DNA of 64,000 nt, from assembly GCA_036339375.1 (NCBI GenBank), contig JAYZBC010000034.1:1-64000 (forward strand), in the 5' to 3' direction. Origin of the DNA: JAYZBC01 sp036339375. GTDB lineage: Bacteria; Pseudomonadota; Alphaproteobacteria; MPNO01; UBA2964. Made by a program: the position numbers and the translations under genes. Of the stretch, positions 32,676 through 42,179 are shown one piece after another (the first letter of the stretch is position 1; every line of letters starts with the position of its first letter). The notes beneath the pieces are model-generated. The model did not search any database and was not told the origin of the DNA. It saw nothing but the letters and a program-made list of their open reading frames with translations.

Positions 32676-35114
32676 CTAGATATCTAGGTTGACAACCTTT
32701 AAGGCGTGAGACTGAATGAATTCACGTCGGGGTTCCACAACATCTCCCATAAGCGTGGAAAAAAGTTCTGCTGCCTGTTGCTGTTGGTCTATTTTTACCT
32801 GCAAGAGGGCCCTAACATTGGGATCCAACGTTGTTTCCCAAAGCTGCTCCGGATTCATTTCACCTAGACCCTTATATCTCTGAATTCCCACACCTTTACG
32901 ACCCAATTCCATAACTCTCTCGACAAGATTGAGAGGCCCAAGAATAGGTTCTCCCCGGTCTTTAGTTTTCAAAATTGCCGGTCTTGCGTAAATTCTCTGT
33001 AAATCAGCGGCCATTCCGTCAAGCTGCTTGGCAGCAGATGATTTTACTAAGGCACCGTCGATCACGTGTCTTTCCGTCACTCCACGCAATGTTCGTGTAA
33101 AGGCGAAACCTCCCCCTTCTATAGTTTCAGCCCTCCAACCTCTCTCATTTTCGAGGGTTAAACCATCTAAGCGGCGAGCTATAGCTTGGGCAATTTGGAC
33201 TTGCATATTTTGGGAATCCAAAAGTTCTTCTTTAAAAGCGCCAAGAATCGAAGCTTGTTCCGCAACCATAGGATTAGATAGTTTCTGCAAAATGGGTTGC
33301 ATTAATCGCTTTGCCCTAAGTGCTATCTCTAGGGTTGAACGGAGGTCTGCGCTTGAAATTTCCATTCCGTCCTGCCTTACGAGAATACAATCTCGGAGAC
33401 CTGCTTCAATAAGATAATCTTCGAGTTTTGGATCATCTTTTATATAAATTTCCTCTGCTCCACGCTTAGCACGGTAGAGAGGAGGTTGAGCAATATACAA
33501 ATATCCACGCTCAACTATTTGGCACATTTGCCGAAAAAAGAAAGTCAAAAGCAAAGTGCGTATGTGGCTCCCGTCAACATCAGCATCGGTCATAATAATG
33601 ATTTTATGATAACGGATTTTATCTATATTAAAATCTTCTCCAATACCGGCGCCAAGTGCCGCAATTAAAGTTCCAATTTCCGCAGAGGAAAGCATTTTAT
33701 CAATTCTGGAACGTTCTACATTTAAAATTTTACCGCGAAGAGGCAATATAGCTTGAAATTTCCGATCCCGCCCTTGCTTGGCCGAACCTCCCGCAGAATC
33801 TCCTTCAACAATGAAAATTTCCGATTTGGACGGATCACGTTCCTGACAATCAGCAAGCTTTCCTGGTAGCGAAGTTATATCTAGGGCACCTTTACGACGT
33901 GTTAATTCACGAGCTTTTCGTGCTGCCTCTCGAGCCGCCGCTGCCTCTACAACCTTCGCTACAACACGCTTTGCCTCCATCGGATGTTCTTCAAACCATT
34001 GGCCTAATTTATTTCCAACTATACTTTCGATCGCAGGACGCACTTCTGATGAGACAAGTTTGTCTTTTGTTTGTGAAGAAAATTTAGGGTCGGGCAACAT
34101 AGCAGACAAAACGCAGGTTAGACCCTCCCGCATATCATCTCCTGAAAGCGAAACTTTTTCCTTTTTAGCAATCCCATTTTCTGTTGCATACGAATTAATA
34201 GTTCGCGTTAACGCTGCCCTAAAACCTGCCAAATGAGTGCCACCATCTGTTTGAGGTATTGTGTTTGTAAAACAAAGCATTGTTTCATGGTAGCTATCAG
34301 ACCATTCCATCGAGAGTTGAATAGTGACATCGTCTTGTGTTCCCTCAATAAGTATAGGTTCGCTTAAAATAGAGTTTTTTCCTCGGTTCAAATAATTTAC
34401 AAACGCTGATAGCCCGCCCTCGTAATACATTTCAACGACACTTGGTTCGACACCACGAGAATCATTAAGAACCAAGTTTAATCCGGAATTCAGAAAGGCA
34501 AGTTCCCGCAATCTATGTTCTAATTTAGTGAAATCAAAATTTGTACTTGCAAAAGTCTCTGGAGAAACCAGAAATGTTACTCTACTGCCTGAAGGGCCAT
34601 CCCAATCACCAACCTTTGATAACGGTTCAATAGCAACACCATCCATAAAACGGATAAACCATTCCCCTCCATCACGCCAAATTCGAAGTTCTAGCCAAGA
34701 CGAAAGTGCATTCACCACCGAAACTCCCACCCCATGTAAACCTCCAGAAACTTTATAGGAATTCTGGTCAAATTTTCCACCGGCATGGAGGTGTGTCATA
34801 ATTACCTCGGCAGCTGATACGCCTTCCTCTTCGTGAATTTCTACTGGGATTCCCCGACCGTTATCATGAATCGAAACTGAACCATCACCATTCAAAATTA
34901 CCTCTACACGATCACAAACTCCAGCTAATGCTTCATCAATTGCATTGTCTACCACTTCGTAAACCATGTGATGCAAACCCGAACCATCGTCCGTATCTCC
35001 AATGTACATCCCCGGCCGTTTGCGCACCGCATCTAAGCCTCGTAAAACTTGAATGGAGTCGGCACTGTAATCCGACTGATTTTCATTAGAAGAACGTTTC
35101 TTTGGTGTTTTCAT
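32676..35114 (-). CDS. gyrB: DNA gyrase subunit B
   Basis: An 812-residue GyrB. The GHKL ATPase domain has EVVDNAIDEALAG, DNGRGIPVEIH, RKRPGMYIGDT and GLHGVGVSVVNALS. The TOPRIM domain has EGDSAGGSAKQGRD and DADVDGSHIRTLLLTFFFR, and the C-terminal end has IQRYKGLGEMNPEQLWETT. Length is as usual for alphaproteobacteria. With GyrA it introduces negative supercoils using ATP. It is the last gene of the dnaA-dnaN-recF-gyrB series, 24 bases downstream of recF. Confidence 0.97.
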   Translation of the reverse strand: MKTPKKRSSNENQSDYSADSIQVLRGLDAVRKRPGMYIGDTDDGSGLHHMVYEVVDNAIDEALAGVCDRVEVILNGDGSVSIHDNGRGIPVEIHEEEGVSAAEVIMTHLHAGGKFDQNSYKVSGGLHGVGVSVVNALSSWLELRIWRDGGEWFIRFMDGVAIEPLSKVGDWDGPSGSRVTFLVSPETFASTNFDFTKLEHRLRELAFLNSGLNLVLNDSRGVEPSVVEMYYEGGLSAFVNYLNRGKNSILSEPILIEGTQDDVTIQLSMEWSDSYHETMLCFTNTIPQTDGGTHLAGFRAALTRTINSYATENGIAKKEKVSLSGDDMREGLTCVLSAMLPDPKFSSQTKDKLVSSEVRPAIESIVGNKLGQWFEEHPMEAKRVVAKVVEAAAAREAARKARELTRRKGALDITSLPGKLADCQERDPSKSEIFIVEGDSAGGSAKQGRDRKFQAILPLRGKILNVERSRIDKMLSSAEIGTLIAALGAGIGEDFNIDKIRYHKIIIMTDADVDGSHIRTLLLTFFFRQMCQIVERGYLYIAQPPLYRAKRGAEEIYIKDDPKLEDYLIEAGLRDCILVRQDGMEISSADLRSTLEIALRAKRLMQPILQKLSNPMVAEQASILGAFKEELLDSQNMQVQIAQAIARRLDGLTLENERGWRAETIEGGGFAFTRTLRGVTERHVIDGALVKSSAAKQLDGMAADLQRIYARPAILKTKDRGEPILGPLNLVERVMELGRKGVGIQRYKGLGEMNPEQLWETTLDPNVRALLQVKIDQQQQAAELFSTLMGDVVEPRREFIQSHALKVVNLDI

Positions 35115-35138
35115 AATAGTAATATCTTATCAGAAAAA

Positions 35139-36416
35139 TTATGTTATGAGTGGTGTTAATTTGCTTTCGGAGACTTTTTTTATTGAAATTGCAAAGTGCT
35201 GAACAACATCTCCCCAAGGGGCAAACAAATTGGTATCAGACCCCGTCATCCACGTTTGAACTCCAAGTTCTTTAATTTCCGCAAACAAAGCTTCACGGCG
35301 TTCCATATCAAGATGAGCCGTGATTTCATCTAACAAAAGTATAGGACGTATACCACGTTCAAGACCTTGAAGTCTGGTATTTGCTAAAACAATACTGATT
35401 AGAAGAGACTTTTGTTCGCCAGTAGAGCATTGGTCTGCTGGTAAATTTTTATCTAAATGAGACACTAGCAAGTCACTACGATGGGGTCCAACACGAGGTG
35501 AACGCGCGTTTGGATCTTGGCGTCTATTTTGGAGAAGCCTATGACTAAATTTTTCTTCTACTTCTATCGCAGACATTGCGCCAAGCCAACCATCAAGTTC
35601 ACAGATAACTTGAAGGTATGCTGAAGGAAACAACCCTGTGCCCATGGAAATTGTGGAATTCAAACGCTCGAGCAATGTGCGTCTTGCCGCTACAATTGCG
35701 ACACCTTTTTCCACCATAGTTTTTTCTAAAACACTCACCCAACTGGTATCAGTAGAACCAAATTGTGAGCCTTGCGCAAGTAAAATTGAACGTTCTCGCA
35801 TCGCCTTTTCATAGGTTCGCAGGCGATTAGCATGGGCAGGGTCATACCCAAATACCAGACGATCCAAAAATCTTCGCCTCCCAGAAGCCCCTTCTAAAAA
35901 CAACCGCTCCATATCTGGTGTAAGCCAAAGTGCTGAGAGTCTTTCTCCCAGTTCGATCTGTCCCTTAGCCGGCACACCATCGATTTTTACCGTCCGATTA
36001 GTGGAATTGCTTGTAATTCCTTCCTTTATGACCGGCTGCAACCCTGTACCAATCTCTACAGACCCATGAGAATTTTCTATTGTGGCAGCTATAGCCCACG
36101 GATGAATTTGATTTGAAAATTCTTCCCCTGGTTTTCTGTGTCCAACATCTGCCAAACGTGCCCGGCGGATACCTCTACCAGGCACAAGAAAAGAAATAGC
36201 TTCCAACAAGTTGGTTTTGCCTGCTCCATTTTGGCCGGTAAGAACTATTATAGTAGCATCTACCTTTAAACTTAAAGCAGTGTAAGATCGGAAATTAGTT
36301 AGAACCAATCTGGTAATTGACGTTGCCGTTGAACGAATTGAGTTTAAAGGTTTAGTGCATATTTTTGACAGCGGCTTCAGCCTAAACCCGCATTGGCATA
36401 AGAACGTAGAGAGCAC
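35139..36416 (-). CDS. recF: DNA replication and repair protein RecF
   Basis: A roughly 425-residue SMC-like ATPase. Residues LVLTNFRSYTAL lead into Walker A GQNGAGKTNLL (about 60-70). The signature region is around DQCSTGEQKSLLISIVLA and Walker B is ILLLDEITAHLD. RecF loads RecA at single-strand gaps with RecOR. The only conventional start is GTG 36416, which makes the gene overlap the 3' end of dnaN by 35 bases and adds about 30 poorly conserved residues. A rarer start downstream is possible because the conserved part begins near residue 34. Confidence 0.93.
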   Translation of the reverse strand: MLSTFLCQCGFRLKPLSKICTKPLNSIRSTATSITRLVLTNFRSYTALSLKVDATIIVLTGQNGAGKTNLLEAISFLVPGRGIRRARLADVGHRKPGEEFSNQIHPWAIAATIENSHGSVEIGTGLQPVIKEGITSNSTNRTVKIDGVPAKGQIELGERLSALWLTPDMERLFLEGASGRRRFLDRLVFGYDPAHANRLRTYEKAMRERSILLAQGSQFGSTDTSWVSVLEKTMVEKGVAIVAARRTLLERLNSTISMGTGLFPSAYLQVICELDGWLGAMSAIEVEEKFSHRLLQNRRQDPNARSPRVGPHRSDLLVSHLDKNLPADQCSTGEQKSLLISIVLANTRLQGLERGIRPILLLDEITAHLDMERREALFAEIKELGVQTWMTGSDTNLFAPWGDVVQHFAISIKKVSESKLTPLIT

Positions 36417-37503
36417 TTTCGTCAGTAACGTCTTTTACCACAGTGGGTGACGCTGAATCTGATAATGCAAACCGTGCAGTTTCCCCATGAATTTGTTGTG
36501 TTATATCGATCAAATACCGTGAGTTAAATCCAATTTCCAGAGACTCATTGCCGTATTTAACCTCAAGTTCTTCCCTGGCACTTCCAGAATCTGGACTTGT
36601 AGCAGAAAGAACCAAACTACCTTCACTCAAACTAAGTTTGATCGAACGGGACTTTTCTGTCGAGATTGTAGATACCAAATCTACCGCGCGTGCAAAACTT
36701 TTACAGCTGACATCAAGAAATTTCTCATTTTCCGTTGGAATAACTCGAACATAATCTGGAAACGTCCCATCAATCAGCTTAGAAGTTAGGATAATACCGT
36801 CTATCTCAAACCGAATTTTAGTTTCAGACATTAATATTGACACTGTATTTTCCGTTTCATCAATAAGCTTCCGCATTTCATTTACTGTTTTTCTGGGGAT
36901 AATAACACCTGGAATATCATTTGCTCCTGGCGGTAAAGCTACATCCATCAAAGCTAAGCGGTGCCCATCGGTCGCCACCGAACGAAGAAAATCCTTTGCA
37001 TCATCACCTTTTGTAGCGTGCAAATAAATACCGTTCAAATAATACCGAGTTTCTTCGGTAGAAATAGCAAAACGGGTACGATCAATTAGAGTTCGCAATG
37101 CTTCCGCTTCCAATATAAATTTATGGGGCATGTCATCATCTGTCATTACCGGGAAGTCTTCGCTTGCAAGTGTAGCAAGTTTAAGTGTAGATCTCCCTGA
37201 CCGCAGTGAAATTTGTCCTTCTTCAGACCCCCCTCCTAATTCAATTTGAGCTCCCTCTTCGAGCTTCCGAACTATATCAAACAGGGTATGTGCTGATACC
37301 GTTATTGATCCTTGCTGTAAAACATTAGCAGAAACTTTTTCTACAACAGATATATCCATATCGGTTGCTGTAAGTTCTACTACACCATCCTCTGCATACA
37401 TTAACACATTAGCTAAAATTGGTATTGTGTTTCGCCGTTCAACGATATTGTGAACGTGCGTCAAGGCTTTTAATAAAGCACCCCGATCAATGGTAAATTT
37501 CAT
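36382..37503 (-). CDS. dnaN: DNA polymerase III subunit beta (sliding clamp)
   Basis: A 373-residue clamp with three DNA-clamp domains. It begins MKFTIDRGALLKALTHVHNIVERRNTIPILAN, the normal DnaN start, and ends YVLMPMRV, the conserved C-terminal strand that shapes the protein-binding cleft. FAISTEETRYYLNGIYLH marks domain 2. It encircles DNA as a dimer and tethers polymerase III and repair partners. It stands 163 bases downstream of dnaA and overlaps recF. Confidence 0.97.
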   Translation of the reverse strand: MKFTIDRGALLKALTHVHNIVERRNTIPILANVLMYAEDGVVELTATDMDISVVEKVSANVLQQGSITVSAHTLFDIVRKLEEGAQIELGGGSEEGQISLRSGRSTLKLATLASEDFPVMTDDDMPHKFILEAEALRTLIDRTRFAISTEETRYYLNGIYLHATKGDDAKDFLRSVATDGHRLALMDVALPPGANDIPGVIIPRKTVNEMRKLIDETENTVSILMSETKIRFEIDGIILTSKLIDGTFPDYVRVIPTENEKFLDVSCKSFARAVDLVSTISTEKSRSIKLSLSEGSLVLSATSPDSGSAREELEVKYGNESLEIGFNSRYLIDITQQIHGETARFALSDSASPTVVKDVTDESALYVLMPMRV

Positions 37504-37666
37504 AGCATCATTTCGTTCTTAAACTATTCAAAATACATGGACAATAAAGAGCCCGTCACTAGTACATACAGATCACTATTGAGTATAACATTTAAGAGCC
37601 ATTAGTGCACTGCTTTAGATCCAATGGATTTTAAAACCTCTGAGTTTAGAAAACTATAAAAAAGTT

Positions 37667-39061
37667 TTAGCCTTCCAACAAACGTCTCAATAAATCGACG
37701 TCTTCGCTAAAAGACAAATCCGTTTGACGTAACTCTTCAATTTTCTTTACTGCATGCATTACGGTTGTATGATCACGTCCGCCAAATTTCCTGCCTATTT
37801 CAGGCAAAGAACGGGAAGTTAGTTGTTTTGCGAGATACATTGCAATTTGCCGAGGACGGGCCACGGCTCTTGCCCTTCTCGCCGAATGCATATCTGTGAA
37901 ACGTATTCTAAAATGCTCAGAAACTTTTTTCTGAATATCCTCTATAGTGACACGATGATCATTTGCACGTAAAACATCATGCAATACATCTTGGCATGCT
38001 TCTAAGGTTATTTCTCTACCAACGAGCTCCGAATGGGCTACAACACGATTCAGAGCTCCTTCTAATTCACGTATATTTGACGTAATTCGATGTGAAAGAA
38101 ATTCTTTCACTGTTGTGGGTATTTCAACACTCAGCTTTTCAGATTTTGCTTCCAATACATCCAAACGGAGTTCAAAATTTGTAGCATGGATATCTGCAAC
38201 AAGGCCGCAACCCAAACGAGAACGAAGGCGTTCTTCCATTCCCTCAAGGTCTGAAGGTGATTTGTCAGCTGAAATTACAACTTGGTGATGGTTGTCAATT
38301 AGTTCGTTGAATGTATGAAAAAATTCCTCTTGGGTTGCCTCTTTGCCATTTATAAACTGCACGTCATCAATCATCAACAAATCCACAGAACGGAATTTTT
38401 CTTTAAAAGCTACAGTGTCCTTTGAACGCAAGGCCCTAATAAAATGGAACATAAATTTTTCTGCAGAAAGGTACACTACCTTTCGATCAGGAAATTTTTC
38501 CCTGGTGTGTTGCGCTATAGAATGCATTAGATGAGTTTTGCCAAGGCCAACCCCACCATAAAGAAAGAGAGGATTGAAAGGGGTTTTTTCCGAATCCGCA
38601 ACACGGCGGGCCGCTGCATAGGCAAGTTCATTTGACTTCCCTATTACAAAATTAGCAAATGTAAATCTAGGGTCTATTGGCCCACTTACATCAGCGTCTT
38701 TTTCCCTTTTTATAAACGGTTTGGAAAATTGATTAGCTCCTGGAGCCCTATTCGGGCTTTTAAATTCCGATGGATTGGCGATAGAACGAGTGGTCGGCTT
38801 CTGGACGAAAATTTCCAAGGAGTCCAATGCCGAGTTTTCTTTAATCCACAATTGGCGCAACCGTTCCCTATAATGGCTACAAATCCAATCACGCAAAAAC
38901 TGGGTGGGAACACCAATATGCGCTATACCGTTATCAAATGCGACTAAAGTTAATGGTTTTAACCAACTTTTATACAACGCATCACCGACTTCCGCCCTTA
39001 ACAAACCTCTTACCCGAGCCCACTGACTTAAAATTTCTGGATCGAGCCTTGGTCCCGGCAT
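37667..39061 (-). CDS. dnaA: Chromosomal replication initiator DnaA
   Basis: A 464-residue DnaA. Domain I is at residues 1-80 (WARVRGLLRAEVGDALYKSWLKPL), a variable linker follows, and AAA+ domain III holds Walker A GGVGLGKTHL, Walker B LLMIDDVQF and arginine-finger region GMEERLRSRL. Domain IV ends with the DnaA-box reader RKFGGRDHTTVMHAVKKIEEL. The start is ATG 39061 behind AGGACA. The upstream region (39062-39660) is AT-rich and is a candidate place for an origin. Confidence 0.97.
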   Translation of the reverse strand: MPGPRLDPEILSQWARVRGLLRAEVGDALYKSWLKPLTLVAFDNGIAHIGVPTQFLRDWICSHYRERLRQLWIKENSALDSLEIFVQKPTTRSIANPSEFKSPNRAPGANQFSKPFIKREKDADVSGPIDPRFTFANFVIGKSNELAYAAARRVADSEKTPFNPLFLYGGVGLGKTHLMHSIAQHTREKFPDRKVVYLSAEKFMFHFIRALRSKDTVAFKEKFRSVDLLMIDDVQFINGKEATQEEFFHTFNELIDNHHQVVISADKSPSDLEGMEERLRSRLGCGLVADIHATNFELRLDVLEAKSEKLSVEIPTTVKEFLSHRITSNIRELEGALNRVVAHSELVGREITLEACQDVLHDVLRANDHRVTIEDIQKKVSEHFRIRFTDMHSARRARAVARPRQIAMYLAKQLTSRSLPEIGRKFGGRDHTTVMHAVKKIEELRQTDLSFSEDVDLLRRLLEG

Positions 39062-39660
39062 GCCTTGTCCTCAGTTTTTTTGAGATCTTAAATCAAAGAT
39101 CGTATTTTTCTTTCACAAAACAAGCGGATAAAGGCTTTATTGCTTCTTGAATATGATAAACTTAATTTTTTTCATATAAGAGTCTCAAGCTCTGCTTGTC
39201 TTCCTTATTTTTTATTATCAATTTAGGTAAAAACAAAGAAAAAAAGTTTTCTTTTACTATAAATGCAAAACCGAATACTTAACCTTATAAATGTATATAC
39301 CATTTTTACTTAAACAGCGATGTATACACCCCGGCTATAAACCTAAATCTAAATGTGCTTGGAGCGGATATCAAGATGAACTTTCAAGAAAAAGAAAAAA
39401 AAATAAAATAATTTTATTGACAAATGTCGAAATAGAGATTTTTGGATTTGGATCAAGAACTTGCGGAAAAGTCTTAATTTTTTAAAGCAAAAATGACTTC
39501 TATCTCCCTGAATTGGGGAAGTATACCCTTATAAAGGGTCAACGAAATAAATTAGAAAATTTTGATCTGAAAAAAGAATGAAATATGAAAAACACTGTTC
39601 CTCAAAATATAAAGAAACACAAAATGTTTAACACTCCGTTAGGCTTTTTTAAAAATAACG
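39062..39660. other. AT-rich intergenic region upstream of dnaA; no gene seen
   Basis: About 600 bases of strongly AT-rich sequence between dnaA and rpsT. It has two short adjacent hairpins (TCCC/GGGA near 39504-39519 and ACCCTT/AAGGGT at 39525-39539). It also has an isolated TTGACA (39417-39422) without a matching -10. I see no canonical DnaA box (TTATCCACA or close variants) on either strand. A 64-codon plus-strand frame at 39291 has no Shine-Dalgarno and looks spurious. An origin here is possible from gene context but is not shown. Confidence 0.35.
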
Positions 39661-39924
39661 TCAAGGGAGAGCTTTTATAAGTGCAGAAAGCCGAGAAATT
39701 CGTCTTGAGGCGGTATTTTTTGGCAGAACTCCTTTTGTAACGCCCCGCATTATTTCTGGTTCTGCCTTTTTAAAAGCAATTTGGGCTACCTCTTTATTTG
39801 AGGATAAAACCGCTTCTTCTACCTTTTTGATTGCATTTCGAAGTCGACTTCGCCGTTCTCTATTTTGCTCTGTTCGGCGAATGGTTTGACGAACTCGTTT
39901 TTTAGCGGAAATAGTATTTGCCAT
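39661..39924 (-). CDS. rpsT: 30S ribosomal protein S20
   Basis: An 87-residue basic helical protein beginning MANTISAKKRVRQTIRRTEQNRERRSRLRNAIKKVEE, the standard S20 start, with the conserved C-terminal GVLPKNTASRRISRLSALIKAL. It binds 16S rRNA early in 30S assembly. It stands between echA and dnaA, its usual place in many alphaproteobacteria. Confidence 0.96.
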   Translation of the reverse strand: MANTISAKKRVRQTIRRTEQNRERRSRLRNAIKKVEEAVLSSNKEVAQIAFKKAEPEIMRGVTKGVLPKNTASRRISRLSALIKALP

Positions 39925-40017
39925 TTTGTTTGCTTATTTACCTCGGGAATTGGGGGTTTTATATTGAAACAGGTTTATCGTCAACTATTTAGATGTTTAT
40001 ATAAATTAAAACCATAT

Positions 40018-40794
40018 TCAATTCTTTTTGAAATTTGCTTTTCTTTTTTCAACAAAGGCAGACATTCCCTCTTTTTGATCGGGTGTACCTAGTGCAGCTT
40101 GGAACATTCTCCTTTCATACAAAACACCCTCTCTTAAACCAGTTTCATAGGCACGATTCACTACATCTTTAACCATCATAGCCGCAGTTCGAGACATTGC
40201 AGCAATATTTTGTGCCGTTTTAATCGCTTCATCTACAAGCTTATCCGCGGGAATTATCCGGCTAACCAAACCACAACGTTCTGCTTCTTCAGCTTCCATC
40301 ATACGACCGGTCAAACACATTTCCATGGATTTTGACTTTCCTATAATCCTTGTCAAACGTTGTGACCCACCGGCGCCAGGAGGAATCCCAATCTTAATTT
40401 CTGGTTGGCCGAATTTTGCTGTTTCTGCTGCTAGTATAAAATCACACATCAAAGCAATTTCACATCCACCACCGAGTGCAAAACCTGCAACTGCAGCAAT
40501 AATTGGTTTTCGACAATTAGCTACTCTTTCCCAACCACAGGTTATAAAATCTTCAACATAGGTATTTGGCCAATTTTTAGATTGCATTTCCTTAATATCA
40601 GCCCCTGCCGCAAAAGCTTTTTCGGATCCAGTTAATACAATTGCTCCTATATTTTTGTTATTTTCGAACGAGTCCAAACATTGAAACAATTCGTTTATTA
40701 ATTGCGTAGAGATTGCGTTTAAAGCCTTCGGACGGTTTAAGGTTATAATACCTACATTTTCCCTTGTTTCCGCTATGACAGTGTCATACTCCAT
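40018..40794 (-). CDS. Enoyl-CoA hydratase
   Basis: A 258-residue crotonase. AFAAGADIKEM (about 63-73) is the first oxyanion-hole loop, and FALGGGCEIALMCDF holds the first catalytic Glu. FGQPEIKIGIPPGAGGSQRL holds the second Glu and the second oxyanion site. This is the full set of a genuine short-chain enoyl-CoA hydratase, in contrast to the crotonase at 5471-6274. The start at ATG 40794 has GGAAGGA at the right distance. The gene position beside rpsT-dnaA and mutM is conserved in alphaproteobacteria. Confidence 0.93.
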   Translation of the reverse strand: MEYDTVIAETRENVGIITLNRPKALNAISTQLINELFQCLDSFENNKNIGAIVLTGSEKAFAAGADIKEMQSKNWPNTYVEDFITCGWERVANCRKPIIAAVAGFALGGGCEIALMCDFILAAETAKFGQPEIKIGIPPGAGGSQRLTRIIGKSKSMEMCLTGRMMEAEEAERCGLVSRIIPADKLVDEAIKTAQNIAAMSRTAAMMVKDVVNRAYETGLREGVLYERRMFQAALGTPDQKEGMSAFVEKRKANFKKN

Positions 40795-40809
40795 CAAAAA
40801 TATTCCTTC

Positions 40810-41226
40810 CTATTTTTTATCTCCGGATTTTGGCAAAAGCACAAATTCTACCCTTATTTTTTTTTCTTCAAAAGAAACCTTAAAAAATAATTGTTCGCTT
40901 TCTCGCTCCCAACTAAACGTTCCGGTATGCATCCAACCTAGTTGCGGCAGAGTTTGGTTGTAAAATTCAATAATTTTTTCTTTAGTAATTTCTTCGTTCT
41001 TCAACCCTTCTGCAACTACTTCCACAATTCTTCCCTGGGGTTTAGAAAAAACCAGTGTTGACCCCGTACTTTCCGTGAGGCCCGCCATTAAGGGAAGATC
41101 ATCAATTGCGGAAAAAAATTTGTCAGTTGCCATCAATGAACTGGACCAAAAAATTTGTCCAAGCAATATTAAAGCTGTCCCTAAATTATAAACAAAAGGT
41201 CTATGTTTATGAAAAAAAAGTGGCAT
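40810..41226 (-). CDS. Hypothetical membrane-anchored or exported protein
   Basis: A 138-residue protein of unknown function. ATG 41226 gives an N-terminus with a hydrophobic helix (YNLGTALILLGQIFWSSSLMA, about 13-33), followed by a likely signal cleavage after SLMA or a membrane anchor. The rest (AGLTESTGSTLVFSKPQGRIVEVVAEG, then FYNQTLPQLGWMHTGTFSWERESEQ) looks like a small globular periplasmic domain; proteins of this kind are often encoded between mutM and echA in alphaproteobacteria. The frame opens further upstream but would overlap mutM. Confidence 0.7.
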   Translation of the reverse strand: MPLFFHKHRPFVYNLGTALILLGQIFWSSSLMATDKFFSAIDDLPLMAGLTESTGSTLVFSKPQGRIVEVVAEGLKNEEITKEKIIEFYNQTLPQLGWMHTGTFSWERESEQLFFKVSFEEKKIRVEFVLLPKSGDKK

Positions 41227-41240
41227 AAGTTGGATAGCCC

Positions 41241-42098
41241 TTAACGTTGACACCCACTGCAAAAGAAAGTGGACCGTCCGCTTTGTACGATTCGTTTAAT
41301 AGGAATTTGGCACACAGAACAAGGCGCTCCTTCTAACCCATAAACCTTTAATTGATTTTGAAAATAACCGATTTCTCCTGATGGAGAAATATGATCTTGA
41401 ATTGTTGACCCTCCAACTGCCACCGCTTGTATTAAAACTTCCTTAATTGCCTTGACAAGACGAACGGCACGATTTTGTTGTACCGTATAAGCTTTTCTCC
41501 GGGGAGAAAGTCCCGCCTTAAACAAACTCTCACATACATAGATGTTTCCAAGTCCTGCTACAAAACGTTGATCCAGCAGGGCCGTTTTTATAGGCATTCT
41601 TCTGCCTTTAAGAGAGCCTGCAAGCCCCGGAGCATGAAATTCTTCCTCAAGTGGTTCCGGTCCTATTGATGACAACAAAGGATGACCCCTTAGTTCGCCT
41701 TCTGTGGTTAAAACCATTAAACCAAAGCGCCGGGGATCTATAAACCGGATAATTGTTCCATTTCCGACTGAAAAAATCACATGTTCATGTTTGCCCAAAG
41801 CATTCAACGGGTAGTTGCTAAAATTTTCAGTTTGATTTCCTGTCATTTGTTCAATAACCATTCGACCCGACATGCCAAGATGGATTAACAGCACCGTGCA
41901 ATCATCAAATTTTATCAACAAATACTTCGCTCGCCTTTGAAGATTAATTACTGTTCTACCAGTTAAAACCTCCACAAAGTTTTGTGGTATCGGTTTGCGT
42001 AAATCTGAACGACAAACCAAAATTTTATTTATTCTCCGCCCCTCCATTACAGCAGAAAGACCAAGACGCACAGTTTCTACCTCTGGAAGTTCCGGCAT
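41241..42098 (-). CDS. mutM: Formamidopyrimidine-DNA glycosylase
   Basis: A 285-residue Fpg. The start is fixed by PELPEVETV, since Pro2 is the catalytic Schiff-base nucleophile and Glu3 follows. Lys near KYLLIKFDD and the H2TH region FVAGLGNIYVCESLF are conserved. The C-terminal zinc finger has CSVCQIPIKRIVQSGRSTFFCSGCQ. It removes 8-oxoguanine and other oxidised purines and nicks the site. The gene is divergent from ubiE with an 81-base spacer. Confidence 0.96.
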   Translation of the reverse strand: MPELPEVETVRLGLSAVMEGRRINKILVCRSDLRKPIPQNFVEVLTGRTVINLQRRAKYLLIKFDDCTVLLIHLGMSGRMVIEQMTGNQTENFSNYPLNALGKHEHVIFSVGNGTIIRFIDPRRFGLMVLTTEGELRGHPLLSSIGPEPLEEEFHAPGLAGSLKGRRMPIKTALLDQRFVAGLGNIYVCESLFKAGLSPRRKAYTVQQNRAVRLVKAIKEVLIQAVAVGGSTIQDHISPSGEIGYFQNQLKVYGLEGAPCSVCQIPIKRIVQSGRSTFFCSGCQR

Positions 42099-42179
42099 TT
42101 GACCACCAATTTCTAAATTTCTTACATACAAGTAACTCTGAAGCTAGCGCGAAAACAAGGGCTGCGCTATTGTCATTTA

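Noticed and set aside
33028..33417. A 129-codon plus-strand frame opposite gyrB
   Set aside because: A shadow of the strongly conserved gyrB reading frame; no ribosome site or motif.
39291..39485. A 64-codon plus-strand frame in the region upstream of dnaA
   Set aside because: There is no Shine-Dalgarno, composition is like intergenic DNA and it has no family features.
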